Assembly (NCBI GenBank): GCA_937139475.1
Contig: CAKZQF010000191.1
Span: forward strand, 1 to 58,116
Reading direction: 5' to 3'
Length of the DNA stretch: 58,116 nt
Source: an uncultured Gammaproteobacteria bacterium
GTDB taxonomy: Bacteria; Pseudomonadota; Gammaproteobacteria; Enterobacterales; Psychrobiaceae
The position numbers were made by a program, and so were the translations under genes. The notes beneath the pieces were generated by a model. It saw only the letters and a program-made list of their open reading frames with translations, searched no databases and was not told the origin of the DNA. The stretch's first letter is position 1; each line of letters starts with the position of its first letter. This document shows positions 44,352 to 54,371 of this stretch, one piece after another.

Positions 44352-45068
44352 TTACTGCGCTGCGCGAATTTTAGCAAGGCGGTTTACTTGATGTAGCGAA
44401 CCTAAGTGAGCGTAAATTGGTGCTAAGAAACCACGCTTACGTAGTTCAAGGTACTCTTCATCAGGCATTTCATTTAGTTTCTTTTCATCAACTAAGAATA
44501 AACCGTTTAACTGTACTTTCTCACCGTTGATATCAACAGATAAAGTTTGCTCAATTAATAGCTCTTTTTCAGCAAGTACTTTAGTGAACTCACGAGTAAC
44601 ATGCATACTATTAAAGTAGTTACCTAGTGACTCTTTACGTTTAGTTAAGTATTCAGTTTCTTTACCATCCTCAAAAAGAGCATCGCCCTCTTCTTCGTTA
44701 TACTGATCGCTGCTTTCATTGATTAGCATTTGTAGACGGCTTTCTTCACCTGGTGTTGGAACCATAGCGAATGGGTGATGCGTAACAACAGCAGGAAGGT
44801 AATCACCTTGCCACTTATCACCAGCATAGAATAAGTTTTCTTCAGGCTTAAGACCTAACAAGCCAGCAGGTTGATACTCTTCACTTTCAGCATTTGGCTT
44901 AATGAAAATAACAGGCATTGCAGAACCCGCTTTTGCAAACTCATGAACAATTAATGGTAAGATTTGCTGTTTAGCCGTTGACTCTAAGTTTAAGCCAGTT
45001 TTAATTTTCACGTTACCGTGAGCTGTAGCATTAAGTGCTTTAATTGGAGAAGTAGCTTGTTCTGCCAT
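44352..45068 (-). CDS. SapC-like protein 1
   Basis: Protein of 238 residues in the SapC family, named after an S-layer locus but of unknown activity. No signal peptide is visible, so it is probably cytosolic. Family blocks are LGLKPEENLFYAGDKWQGDYLPAVVTHHPFAMV (in parts) and the C-terminal LNGLFLVDEKKLNEMPDEEYLELRKRGFLAPIYAHL (in parts). It follows TonB receptor 1 after 141 bases that include a terminator. A paralog (54372-55070) shares GLKPGEN, LNGLYTVDEKKL and LAPIYA. SapC genes commonly accompany TonB receptors and halogenase-like genes in Alteromonadales and Xanthomonadales (from memory); the role is unknown. Confidence 0.85.
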   Translation of the reverse strand: MAEQATSPIKALNATAHGNVKIKTGLNLESTAKQQILPLIVHEFAKAGSAMPVIFIKPNAESEEYQPAGLLGLKPEENLFYAGDKWQGDYLPAVVTHHPFAMVPTPGEESRLQMLINESSDQYNEEEGDALFEDGKETEYLTKRKESLGNYFNSMHVTREFTKVLAEKELLIEQTLSVDINGEKVQLNGLFLVDEKKLNEMPDEEYLELRKRGFLAPIYAHLGSLHQVNRLAKIRAAQ

Positions 45069-45161
45069 AATAATTCCTAATTCTTTATTGTTTTAATTGA
45101 TTGTTAAAACTTATATGGGACCGTTATATTCAAATACAAGGGTGTTACAAGAATTAACATA

Positions 45162-45188
45162 AAAAAAAAGCCAGGAGCAAGCCCTGAC
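45162..45188 (-). terminator. Terminator between TonB receptor 1 and sapC-like gene 1
   Basis: Minus-strand GTCAGG / CCTGGC (one G-U pair) with a long T run. Read-through or a weak internal promoter must supply the SapC gene downstream. Confidence 0.75.
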
Positions 45189-45209
45189 TTTTTCAAAGTT
45201 ACTGTATTC

Positions 45210-47840
45210 TTAGAAACTTAAATTTAAACCAACGACAAAACGACGACCATTTTGATAAATTGACATCAAGCGATTCTTGTTTGTATCGTATTCAACAATT
45301 TCTTCATCTGTTAAATTAACTGCTTCAAATACTACGCTAACGTTCTCAGAAACTGTATATGAAGAGCTAAAGTCTAACTGACCGTAATCGTCATTCCAAA
45401 GCTGAGCACCTGTCCAGTTAACACCCTTGTACCATTCCGTACGGTGGTTATACATTAGACGCGCGCCAAAATTTTCGTTTTCATAGAATGCCGTTAAGTT
45501 ATACATATTCTTAGAGGCACCTTCAACTAAGCCGCCTTCTTGATTATTCTTAGCGTTAGTATAAGTGAAGTTAGCTAGCACACCGAAATCACCAAATTCT
45601 TGTTGGTAACCGATTTCGATACCATCTGTCGCACCACCCAAACCATTGACTGGGCGATTCACACTTACGTCAACCCAAGACTCGCTTGAATCATTAAAGA
45701 ATTGCTGCGTGTGGTTTTGCATAGTACGGTAGCTAGCGACATCTTTGTAGAAGTAAGTTGCTGAGAATAATGCAGCATCATCAAAGTACCACTCCCAAGA
45801 AACATCAAATTGGTCTGCAATTGTTGGCGCTAAGCCCGGGTTGCCTGCAGTTCCCGTTGGGAATGTTCCGTTTAGGTCACTGGTTGTCGTTATAGGTGCT
45901 AAGTCAGAGAAATTAGCTCGTGCCATGACACGTGCAGCACCAAAACGTAAGATTTGATCATCAGCGGCATCAAATGCAACATTAAAGCTTGGTAATACTT
46001 CAGTGTAGCTACGATCTTCACTTACCCAATCAAGCTGAGAAGGTGTTAACCATTCACGGTCAACGGTATGGAATCCCCAAGAGTCTGAACTAAAGTTATA
46101 GCTTTGTGAGGTTTGAGCCGTTTGAACGATACGTAATCCCATGTTGCCTCTGAAGCCTTCACCTTCAAAAGAACCTTTAGCATATAGCGCTAAAATGGAT
46201 TCATTAATTTCCCAAATTTCACCTAATACATTACTCACTGCATAATCAGCGCCTTCGCCAAAACCAAGCTCCCAGAATGCATCACGATTACCCTGAAGCT
46301 GATTCACAACATTGCCATTCACCACGTTGCTAGCGACATTGTGTGTGCCATTTGATTGAGCACAAGAAGCAAGTGTTGGACACTGCTCAAAAATATCCCA
46401 CATGTAGGCAGAATCCGGGTCGCTTGACGTTTGCGGGCCATGCCAGCTATATGCTTGACGACCTTGTGCGCGATCATGGTCACGATACTTGGCACCAAAC
46501 TTAACCGATGTAAATACACCGTACTCAACTGGAATATCTAGATCGATTTGTGCGTAGGTTTCTTCATCTGTCGTTGGTTTGTTACCACCCCAAGTCCAGT
46601 TCTGCCCCCATAGCTCACCATTTGTTGGATCAACATCGACATTTACTGTTGGCTTACCAGATAAGTCAAATGAGTATCCACCATCAACATTTGGAATAAA
46701 GCTCCAAGACGTTTCATTGTAAGTACCACCTTTTGCTTCAGTCGTACCAATTTGAGCATGGATAGTGTAATCATCTGCTTCGTAGTTAATTTCTAAATCG
46801 TAAGAGCTTGTTTCCGTGCTTGACTCACGGTTAATGAAATCCCACTCGTATGCTCCGGCACCAGTTACAGTACCGGCATAAACAGCGTCACCATTAGTTT
46901 GCACACCAGAGAATTCACTAGCTTGATCATTTTGCGGACGAATCAATAAATTAGCATTGTTATTATTCGCATCCATAGATGAATCAAGGATGTTAAGCGT
47001 TAAATCCAGGTTGTCTGACGGCGCCCATTGTAAGCTTGCAAAAATAGTTTCACGCTCACGTTCTTGCTTAAACACTGGATTACCAATATCTTTTGGCGTC
47101 CATAGTCCATCAATAACTCCGTCAGTCCAGCCCAGCACTTCTAAACCTTCACGCTGCACGAAACGATCCTGCTTAGTAATTGAAACTAACGCGCCGAAGT
47201 CTTCTTCTTCATTCTTCCAGGAGTAAAGTACATCAACTTGCGGGTCTGTTTTTTCAGAAGTTTCAGAATATTGACCTTGAATGCCCACTTTAAAAGTATT
47301 TGCATCTAATTCTAATGGCTTACGTGTTTTTAGAACAATTGTGCCACCGATTGAGCCTTCATCGACATCCGCTTCAGGTGTTTTATAAACTTCTAATGCT
47401 TTCACTAAAGAAGAAGGTAGCAATGTAAAATTAAAACCACGTGAAGGGTTATCTAGAATAAACCAATCAGCTGTTGCTACGTTTTGACCATTTAGTAATG
47501 CCCGGTTTTGGTTTGCCCCAGAACCACGAATGGTAATCTTTTCACCTTCACCAAATTCACGACTAACTGCCACACCCGTTACACGAGATAGAGATTCAGC
47601 AACATTTTTGTCTGGGAATTTGCCAATATCGTCTGCAGTGATTACATCAACTACCGAATCAGCAAATCGTTTTGCATTCACGTTAGCTTTTAAGCTACCT
47701 CGAATACCGCTAACTTGGATGACTTCTACATCCTTCTTAGCTGATTCTGTTTCTGCTGCTAAAACAGGCGTTGCTGCACCACAAGTGGCAACAGCAATAC
47801 TAGTAGCTAACAAATGTTTTTTAAATATAATTCTCGACAT
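45210..47840 (-). CDS. TonB-dependent receptor 1 of the GlcNAc regulon
   Basis: Outer-membrane transporter of about 876 residues, probably for chitooligosaccharides or other GlcNAc-containing glycans. ATG 47840 follows AGAGGAAAG and begins MSRIIFKKHLLATSIAVATCG with cleavage after LAAE; an upstream start at 47876 lacks these. TonB-box-like DVEVIQVSGIRGSLK, plug motifs FPDKNVAESLSRVTGVAVSREFGEGEKITIRGSG (in parts) and the barrel end FVVGLNLSF. It belongs to the TBDT class with the VSGIRxSL start, which typically moves carbohydrates in this group. It is divergent from receptor 2, and its NagR operator C lies 39-52 bases before the ATG. Confidence 0.92.
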   Translation of the reverse strand: MSRIIFKKHLLATSIAVATCGAATPVLAAETESAKKDVEVIQVSGIRGSLKANVNAKRFADSVVDVITADDIGKFPDKNVAESLSRVTGVAVSREFGEGEKITIRGSGANQNRALLNGQNVATADWFILDNPSRGFNFTLLPSSLVKALEVYKTPEADVDEGSIGGTIVLKTRKPLELDANTFKVGIQGQYSETSEKTDPQVDVLYSWKNEEEDFGALVSITKQDRFVQREGLEVLGWTDGVIDGLWTPKDIGNPVFKQERERETIFASLQWAPSDNLDLTLNILDSSMDANNNNANLLIRPQNDQASEFSGVQTNGDAVYAGTVTGAGAYEWDFINRESSTETSSYDLEINYEADDYTIHAQIGTTEAKGGTYNETSWSFIPNVDGGYSFDLSGKPTVNVDVDPTNGELWGQNWTWGGNKPTTDEETYAQIDLDIPVEYGVFTSVKFGAKYRDHDRAQGRQAYSWHGPQTSSDPDSAYMWDIFEQCPTLASCAQSNGTHNVASNVVNGNVVNQLQGNRDAFWELGFGEGADYAVSNVLGEIWEINESILALYAKGSFEGEGFRGNMGLRIVQTAQTSQSYNFSSDSWGFHTVDREWLTPSQLDWVSEDRSYTEVLPSFNVAFDAADDQILRFGAARVMARANFSDLAPITTTSDLNGTFPTGTAGNPGLAPTIADQFDVSWEWYFDDAALFSATYFYKDVASYRTMQNHTQQFFNDSSESWVDVSVNRPVNGLGGATDGIEIGYQQEFGDFGVLANFTYTNAKNNQEGGLVEGASKNMYNLTAFYENENFGARLMYNHRTEWYKGVNWTGAQLWNDDYGQLDFSSSYTVSENVSVVFEAVNLTDEEIVEYDTNKNRLMSIYQNGRRFVVGLNLSF

Positions 47841-47878
47841 TAGCTTTCCTCTATTTATTTTTAAGTTAATTAACACAA

Positions 47879-47892
47879 TGACAACGCTGTCA
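47879..47892. promoter_or_regulatory. NagR operator C, upstream of TonB receptor 1
   Basis: TGACAACGCTGTCA, differing from the perfect palindrome at one base, 39 bases from the receptor ATG. Confidence 0.88.
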
Positions 47893-48340
47893 TAATTTGA
47901 CGGAACGATACACCGAACAAATTTAGTTTTCTACTATAAATTCCCCCAGTGAAGTGGGCTGCTCTAACTCCCAATGAAGTTGGTCTCAATTAATATTTAA
48001 GTAACACCAACAACAACGAACAACCTAAAACATTTCAAATAATTTTTTATATTTATAAATTACGATTAAACAGTCACTTAGTGACTCAACCTATAGATAA
48101 GACATCAAAAACATTAATATTTTCACCAAAACTTCTATACTAAAATTAACTACCTTTTGCTTATAAACAAGCCATAGCTCATTAGTTTTTTGCAAAATTC
48201 AGTAACAGTTTTTACCACTTCTGTAACAACGAACCGACAGAGAATTGTTACAAAACTGTTATAAGTTAGTTCAACAAATAAGCAATTTTTAACTTTTATG
48301 CTGGAAATCTATAAAGTTTAAGTGTAGGGTAGGCTCTAGA
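47893..48340. other. AT-rich divergent promoter region between the two TonB receptors
   Basis: No gene or RNA recognised in 448 bases between operators C and D. It is very AT-rich with long A and T tracts, consistent with bent promoter DNA serving two divergent, highly expressed receptors. Two separate operators suggest two separate promoters rather than one shared site. Confidence 0.6.
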
Positions 48341-48354
48341 TGACAGCGTTGTCA
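48341..48354. promoter_or_regulatory. NagR operator D, upstream of TonB receptor 2
   Basis: TGACAGCGTTGTCA with flanking ATGA...TCAT extension, 137 bases before the receptor ATG. Confidence 0.88.
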
Positions 48355-48491
48355 TTGATAAATGTCAATTTGCACTTAGTTGTTTTTGACAATTAATCAT
48401 GACAAGAGGGGCATTTAGTGCGCCTAGTTTGTTACCTAAAACAAGCCAGAATTTTACTAAAAGATATAATAAACGTGTGGAAGGAAAGTCA

Positions 48492-51038
48492 ATGTCGAGC
48501 ATAAACTACAAGAAACGCTTACTTGCTACCAGCATCGCAGTAGCAATTAGCAGCGCAGCGTCTCCAGCTCTAGCGGCTGATGAGAAGCAAGCTAAAGAGA
48601 TCGAAACCATTTCAGTTAGTGGTATTCGCGCCAGTCAAAAAGAAGCATTAAACTCAAAACGATTTGCTAATGCCGTTGTAGATTCTATTTCTGCAGAAGA
48701 TATTGGTAAATTCCCAGATCGTAACATTGCAGAATCGCTACAGCGAATCCCTGGTGTTACTATCGCACGTAACTTCGCTGGTGAAGGTGGTAACGTGTCA
48801 ATCCGTGGTACTAATCCAGAATTAACGCTAGTTAGTATGAATGGCAACTATGTTGCATCAACAGGTTGGTTCTCTCAGCAACCTGCAACACGTTCATTCG
48901 ATATGGATTTATTACCACCAGAACTAGTTGCTGGCGTTGATGTATACAAGTCGCCAATGGCTTCATTAGATGAAGGCGGCGTAGGTGGTACAGTTGAAGT
49001 ACGTACTCGTAAACCACTTTCTCTAGATGCAAATACAGTTTATCTGTCTGCTGAAGTACAAGATAACAGCCTGGCTGATGAAAATGGTAAAGGCATGACA
49101 GGCATGTACAGCTGGAAAAACGAAGAAGAGAACTTCGGTATTCTAGCTGCACTTTCTACGCTTGAAACTGTTGGCCGCGCACACAAAGCAGAAAACTACA
49201 TGGATGACGGTTGGGCTGGTGCGGGTATCGCTGAATTCCATCAAAACCGTGAGCGTGATGCGATTGATCTAACGGTACAATACGCACCATCAGATTCTTT
49301 AAGCATGAACCTACACTATTTTAAAGTAGATCTTAATGCAGCAAACACCAACCAAAACTACCTGATTATTGCAGGTGTTGGTGCTGATGGGTTTAATCCA
49401 AATGTAACGGGTGCCACTGCGTTTAGCCCTGCAAATGGTTATGCTCTAAACGGTACTTATGCTGGTTCTGCCTTTGACGATACCAACTCACGTAACGCTG
49501 AAATGGATACCAGAGTTTTAGCTTACGAAGTAGAGTACCAAGCAGAGAAATTTACCGTCAATGCTAAAATCGGTAACACCAAAGCAACTGGTGGTGACGG
49601 CGGTAACTACAACGTAGGTTGGATTTCTAGCAATGAAAATCAGTCAATTGACTTTGATATGACTGGTCGTGACGCGATGCTACTTAGCCCAAACAACGCT
49701 GATGCTAGCAATCATGCAGAATACGTAATGAACAACGCATCTGTTGTTGCAGGATACCGTGAAGATGAAGAAACATTCGCTCAAGTTGACTTCGACTTCG
49801 ATGTTGAGTGGGGCCCAGTGTCTAACTTCAAGACAGGTATTAAAGTTCGCGATCATGAGTTTACTAGCTTCTCAAACTCTTGGCAGCTAGATGCAGACCT
49901 GACAACTGGCAAAACTAAAGCTGATTTTGCTGACGGTCACTTTAATCACTCAGGTGTTGGCTTAAAAGGCGATTCACCAACTGAAATCGCTCGTGTAAAC
50001 GGTGATGACCTACGTGCTTATATCAATAGCAACAAAACCGGTGAATCACTAAATACCAACAGTTTTGGCGTGATCAAAGAAGATATCTTAGCGCTTTACG
50101 CTCAAGGTGATTTTTCTGGTGATGAGTACCGCGGTAACATTGGTTTACGTTACGTTGAAACAGACACCGCAGCTGATTTCTACAACTTCTTCGATCCTAC
50201 AAAATTGGATAACGAAAAAAGTGAATACGCAGATTGGTTACCAAGCTTTAACTTAGCAATCGATCTTGCTGATGATGTTATCCTACGTGTATCTGCCGCT
50301 AAGGTGATTAGTCGTCCAAACTACACCTTCTTAAACCCAGCAGCTAGCACCAACGATACCACTCGTAATATCACCCGTGGTACTGTTAAGTTAGACCCTT
50401 ACCGTGCAACGCAATCTGATATTGGCGTTGAATGGTACTTCAACGAAGAGTCACTAGTTTCTGCAACCCTATTTAACAAAGATATTCGTTCTTTCGTTAT
50501 TCAAGGTGCAAACGTTACTGAAGTAATTAACACAGGTCCTGTTAACACTGGTCAAACTTACATACTAAATGAGCCAGCACAAGGTTTAGGTGGCGAAATT
50601 CAAGGTTTAGAACTTCAATACCAACAGCAACTTGGCGATTTCGGTTGGTCTGCTAACGCAACTTACACTGAAGGCTTTGGTCTACAACAAACTGACGATG
50701 GTATCGTTGAAACAGACCTTCCTGGTATGTCTAAGCTAAGTTACAACCTAAGCGCTTACTACGAAAACGATCAGTTTGCGACTCGTATTGCCTACACTCA
50801 CCGTGAAGATTTCATCGCGCAATCTACCGGTATTGGTGGTAACACATTATGGGACGCTCATGGTTTCTTAGATGCTAACTTCACTTGGCATGCGACAGAG
50901 AACATTGACGTGAGTTTAGAAGCAACAAACTTGACTGATGAGAGTACAACTCAACGTCTAAATACTGCTTATGATGCAATGCGCCTGGCTGCAGAGAACG
51001 GTCGTAACATGTTCTTGAAAGTTTCTTACCGCATGTAA
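48492..51038 (+). CDS. TonB-dependent receptor 2 of the GlcNAc regulon
   Basis: Outer-membrane transporter of 848 residues. ATG 48492 has AAGGAAAG in front and begins MSSINYKKRLLATSIAVAISS, nearly the same signal as receptor 1; the frame opens 31 codons earlier without a ribosome site. TonB-box-like EIETISVSGIRASQKEAL, plug FPDRNIAESLQRIPGVTIARNF, and barrel end NMFLKVSYRM. Receptors 1 and 2 look like paralogs with similar plugs but different loops, so they may take different glycans. It heads a rightward run with two halogenase-like genes and SapC-like gene 2. A terminator follows at 51055. Confidence 0.92.
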   Translation: MSSINYKKRLLATSIAVAISSAASPALAADEKQAKEIETISVSGIRASQKEALNSKRFANAVVDSISAEDIGKFPDRNIAESLQRIPGVTIARNFAGEGGNVSIRGTNPELTLVSMNGNYVASTGWFSQQPATRSFDMDLLPPELVAGVDVYKSPMASLDEGGVGGTVEVRTRKPLSLDANTVYLSAEVQDNSLADENGKGMTGMYSWKNEEENFGILAALSTLETVGRAHKAENYMDDGWAGAGIAEFHQNRERDAIDLTVQYAPSDSLSMNLHYFKVDLNAANTNQNYLIIAGVGADGFNPNVTGATAFSPANGYALNGTYAGSAFDDTNSRNAEMDTRVLAYEVEYQAEKFTVNAKIGNTKATGGDGGNYNVGWISSNENQSIDFDMTGRDAMLLSPNNADASNHAEYVMNNASVVAGYREDEETFAQVDFDFDVEWGPVSNFKTGIKVRDHEFTSFSNSWQLDADLTTGKTKADFADGHFNHSGVGLKGDSPTEIARVNGDDLRAYINSNKTGESLNTNSFGVIKEDILALYAQGDFSGDEYRGNIGLRYVETDTAADFYNFFDPTKLDNEKSEYADWLPSFNLAIDLADDVILRVSAAKVISRPNYTFLNPAASTNDTTRNITRGTVKLDPYRATQSDIGVEWYFNEESLVSATLFNKDIRSFVIQGANVTEVINTGPVNTGQTYILNEPAQGLGGEIQGLELQYQQQLGDFGWSANATYTEGFGLQQTDDGIVETDLPGMSKLSYNLSAYYENDQFATRIAYTHREDFIAQSTGIGGNTLWDAHGFLDANFTWHATENIDVSLEATNLTDESTTQRLNTAYDAMRLAAENGRNMFLKVSYRM

Positions 51039-51054
51039 TAAGCTTTTATGAACT

Positions 51055-51089
51055 AAAGAAAGGGAAGCTTATACTCGCTTCCCTTTCTT
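51055..51089 (+). terminator. Hairpin terminator after TonB receptor 2
   Basis: 13-base perfect arms (AAGAAAGGGAAGC / GCTTCCCTTTCTT) with an 8-base loop, followed by a C/T-rich tail. Downstream halogenase-like genes would need partial read-through or a promoter in 51090-51201. Confidence 0.75.
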
Positions 51090-51201
51090 CTTTCATTCAT
51101 TTAGAGTTTATACACAAGCAACTTAAACTGTCTCAAATATAATAGGTTTTTTGCGTATATACCCATTTCTTTTTATACCCTAGCTAGAGCGAGCAATAGC
51201 A

Positions 51202-52764
51202 ATGGATAATAATCAAATTCTAATCGTTGGTGGCGGTACCGCAGGTTGGCTTAGTGCAGCAATTCTGGCAACCGACCTTAATACTAAACAGGCCGATGGC
51301 GTCCAAATCACCCTTGTAGAGTCACCTGATATACCCATTATTGGGGTTGGCGAAGGAACATGGCCTAACTTGCGTGCAACCTTAAAAAAAATTGGTGTCA
51401 GTGAAACTGATTTTATTAGAGAGTGTGATGCAACATTTAAACAAGGTGCTGAATTCGTCAATTGGTCAAAGACCCCAACCGCTCAACCTCATAGCTATTA
51501 CCATCCGCTAAGCACCGTAAATCACTCTTCATATAATTTCAGTTTAGCGCCTTATTGGTTGCAGCAAGATCCCACGACTCGCCTACCCTATGATCTAGCC
51601 GTTGCTTCACAACCAAGACTGTGTGAAAAGGGACTCGGGCCCAAAGCGATAACGATGGCCGAGTACAACGGCGCCCAGGAGTATGCCTATCACTTGAATG
51701 CAAACAAGTTTTCTGCTTTTCTTAAGCAACATTGTATTGCAAAGCTTGGGGTTAAGTTTGTTAGCGCCAATGTGACTAAAATCGTTTTAGATGAGCAAGA
51801 ATATATCTCGCACGTTGAAACGGATCATGCTGAGCACTTAACAATTAGCGCTGATTTCTTTATTGACTGTTCAGGCAGCAAGGGTCTGATTATTAAAGAG
51901 ACCTACAATATTGAATGGACTGATATTAAAGATGTCATCTTTAATGATACGGCGCTGGCGGTACAAGTTCCGTACAAAAATAATGACACAAAAATTAAAA
52001 CTCATACCGTTGCCACCGCCCAAGATGCTGGCTGGATTTGGGATATTGGCCTGCGGGAGCGCCGCGGTGTTGGTCATGTTTATAGTAGTAAATACACGAC
52101 TGAGGCTGCAGCAAAGCAACAATTAATAGACTATATTGGTGATGATTACACCGATGATTTAATGATCCGAAAAATCCCTCTAAACCATGGCTATCATAAG
52201 AAGTTTTGGCATAAAAATAGTGTTGCAATCGGCATGTCAGCAGGTTTTGTAGAACCACTGGAAGCATCCGCCATTTTCCTTTTTGATGCAGCAGCAAACA
52301 TGATTGGTTCACAATACCCACGAACTCGCCAAGCGATGGCTTACGCTGAAGAGACTTTTAATAAGCACTTTAGTGTACGAATGGAGCGTACCGTAGAGTT
52401 TATCAAATTGCATTATTGCATATCACAGCGCCGCGATAGCCAATATTGGATTGATAACTGTGATGACAGCAGCATCCCGCTTCGCTTACAGCAACGGTTA
52501 AAATTCTGGAAAAACCAGCCACCAACAAAATATGACTTTGACAATGCCTGGGAACCCTTTAATCTCGATAGTTACCTTTATGTTTTATATGGTATGGGCT
52601 TTGAAACAGACGTTGAACAAGTAAAAGCAAAATATACTCAGCATGATAATGCCCAAGCACTATTTAATAATGTTAACACTGCCAGTGAACTGTTAGAGAG
52701 TAAACTACCAGCACAAACAGAGTTAGTTGATAAAGTACTGCAATTTGGATTCAATCGAATTTAA
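51202..52764 (+). CDS. FAD-dependent tryptophan halogenase-like protein 1
   Basis: Member of the flavin-dependent halogenase superfamily (PrnA-like), 520 residues. The FAD motif VGGGTAGWLSA is at 9-19. Lys80 (CDATFKQGAEFVNW) and Glu354 (FVEPLEASAIFL) match the catalytic Lys and Glu of tryptophan halogenases, and Trp278-x-Trp280-x-Ile282 gives the WxWxI motif, with Gly in place of the usual Pro. So it could form hypohalous acid, but the substrate is unknown and probably not free tryptophan. No signal peptide: cytosolic. It precedes a 519-residue paralog by 18 bases and sits behind a TonB receptor in a NagR-controlled region. Confidence 0.88.
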   Translation: MDNNQILIVGGGTAGWLSAAILATDLNTKQADGVQITLVESPDIPIIGVGEGTWPNLRATLKKIGVSETDFIRECDATFKQGAEFVNWSKTPTAQPHSYYHPLSTVNHSSYNFSLAPYWLQQDPTTRLPYDLAVASQPRLCEKGLGPKAITMAEYNGAQEYAYHLNANKFSAFLKQHCIAKLGVKFVSANVTKIVLDEQEYISHVETDHAEHLTISADFFIDCSGSKGLIIKETYNIEWTDIKDVIFNDTALAVQVPYKNNDTKIKTHTVATAQDAGWIWDIGLRERRGVGHVYSSKYTTEAAAKQQLIDYIGDDYTDDLMIRKIPLNHGYHKKFWHKNSVAIGMSAGFVEPLEASAIFLFDAAANMIGSQYPRTRQAMAYAEETFNKHFSVRMERTVEFIKLHYCISQRRDSQYWIDNCDDSSIPLRLQQRLKFWKNQPPTKYDFDNAWEPFNLDSYLYVLYGMGFETDVEQVKAKYTQHDNAQALFNNVNTASELLESKLPAQTELVDKVLQFGFNRI

Positions 52765-52782
52765 CAGATAAAGAACACGCAT

Positions 52783-54342
52783 ATGAAAAGTGATACGATC
52801 AAACAGGTAGTTATTGTCGGTGGTGGGACTGCAGGCTGGTTGACTGCGGCAAGCCTCGCTAAACGATTTAACAGCTCCGCACCAGATTCTATTCAAATCA
52901 CCATTGTCGAGTCACCCGATATCCCAACCATTGGCGTGGGTGAAGGTACATGGCCAACAATGCGTAAAACTCTTGCTAACTTAGGCATTAGTGAAAGCGA
53001 ATTTTTAGTAAAGTGCAACGCCTCGCTAAAGCAAGCGACTAAGTTTGTTAATTGGCAAAAAACGCCAAAAGACGGTATAGAAAATCACTATTACCACCTG
53101 TTTACTTCTTTTGTTGACGCCACCGAATTTAACTTAGCGCCCTACTGGCAACGCAAGGACGTCGCTAAAGATAAAACCTTTGCTGAATCAGTCAGTGTTC
53201 AAGGTGCTATTTGTGAAGCTAACTTGGCACCAAAGTTAATTACCCATAAAGAATATGAAGGCGTACAAAATTATGCCTATCATTTGGATGCAGGACTATT
53301 TGCTGACCTGCTAAAGGAACACGCAACACAAAAGTTAGGCGTAACACATATATCAGCAAATGTTGAAAAAGTTAACTTAGATACCGATGGCTATATTGCA
53401 TCCATTAATACCGACCGTGCAGGCACTATTGATGGCGACTTCTTTGTAGATTGCACAGGATTCAAATGTCTACTGCTTGGTGATGCATTAGGCATCGGCT
53501 TTAAGAAAGTAAACAATACATTACTTACCGATCACGCAATCGTCATGCAGGTACCCTATGAAACAGAGCAAGACGAAATAGCATCATGCACCATTTCAAC
53601 TGCCCAAGAAGCAGGCTGGACCTGGGATATTGGGCTTTCTAATCGACGTGGCACTGGCTATGTCTATAGCGCTAAGCACACAACCCATGAGCGTGCCGAG
53701 CAGGTGTTACGCGATTATATCGGCCCACAGAGTGAAGGGTTAAAAGCTCGTGTTATTCCGATGAACATTGGCTATCGAGAAAAGTTTTGGCATAAAAACT
53801 GTCTTGCCGTTGGTCTGTCCGCAGCTTTCATCGAACCGCTAGAGGCATCAGCCATTTTCCTCATGGAGGCAGCCAATAATATGCTAATGGATTTGTTTCC
53901 TCGTGATCGCCGGGCAATGGCAGTTGTCGAAGAGAAGTTTAATACTTCATTTCAATTTCGCTGGAACAAGACGATAGATTTCATCAAGATGCATTACGTA
54001 TTGTCTCAGCGTGAGGAACCTTTCTGGCAGGATAACCATGCACCTGAGACCATCCCAGCAACACTGACTAAGATGTTAGAACGTTGGTGCCACCATCCTG
54101 TGAGTAACTACGATTTTGATAACGTTTATGAACCATTTCCTATGGAAAGCTATCAATACGTACTATATGGCATGGGGTTTGAGCAAGATTTAAGTTTTAA
54201 TAGCGGCCGCTATTCCATGGTTGAGCAGGCTCAGCAAACTATTGACAAAGTTCAGGCGATTTCAGATAAAGTCGACCAACAATTACCGAGCAATCGCGAA
54301 TTGCTTAATAAAATTCATCAGTTTGGCTTCCAAAAATTATAA
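52783..54342 (+). CDS. FAD-dependent tryptophan halogenase-like protein 2
   Basis: Paralog of the preceding gene, 519 residues, same layout. FAD motif VGGGTAGWLTA at 12-22; Lys83 (CNASLKQATKFVNW), Trp279-x-Trp281-x-Ile283 (GWTWDIGLSNRRG) and Glu354 (FIEPLEASAIFLM) are kept. The shared blocks VESPDIPTIGVGEGTWPTMR, KFWHKN and YEPFPMESYQYVLYGMGF show gene duplication. Retention of all key residues in both copies argues that each is active. Ends 29 bases before SapC-like gene 2, suggesting one transcript. A partner flavin reductase is not seen in the window. Confidence 0.88.
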   Translation: MKSDTIKQVVIVGGGTAGWLTAASLAKRFNSSAPDSIQITIVESPDIPTIGVGEGTWPTMRKTLANLGISESEFLVKCNASLKQATKFVNWQKTPKDGIENHYYHLFTSFVDATEFNLAPYWQRKDVAKDKTFAESVSVQGAICEANLAPKLITHKEYEGVQNYAYHLDAGLFADLLKEHATQKLGVTHISANVEKVNLDTDGYIASINTDRAGTIDGDFFVDCTGFKCLLLGDALGIGFKKVNNTLLTDHAIVMQVPYETEQDEIASCTISTAQEAGWTWDIGLSNRRGTGYVYSAKHTTHERAEQVLRDYIGPQSEGLKARVIPMNIGYREKFWHKNCLAVGLSAAFIEPLEASAIFLMEAANNMLMDLFPRDRRAMAVVEEKFNTSFQFRWNKTIDFIKMHYVLSQREEPFWQDNHAPETIPATLTKMLERWCHHPVSNYDFDNVYEPFPMESYQYVLYGMGFEQDLSFNSGRYSMVEQAQQTIDKVQAISDKVDQQLPSNRELLNKIHQFGFQKL

Positions 54343-54371
54343 TAAAGCCACGCTAAATTAGGAGAAATACC

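Noticed and set aside
47530..47895. 121-codon frame antisense to the start of TonB receptor 1
   Set aside because: It covers the receptor's signal and plug in reverse and runs into operator C; no independent support.
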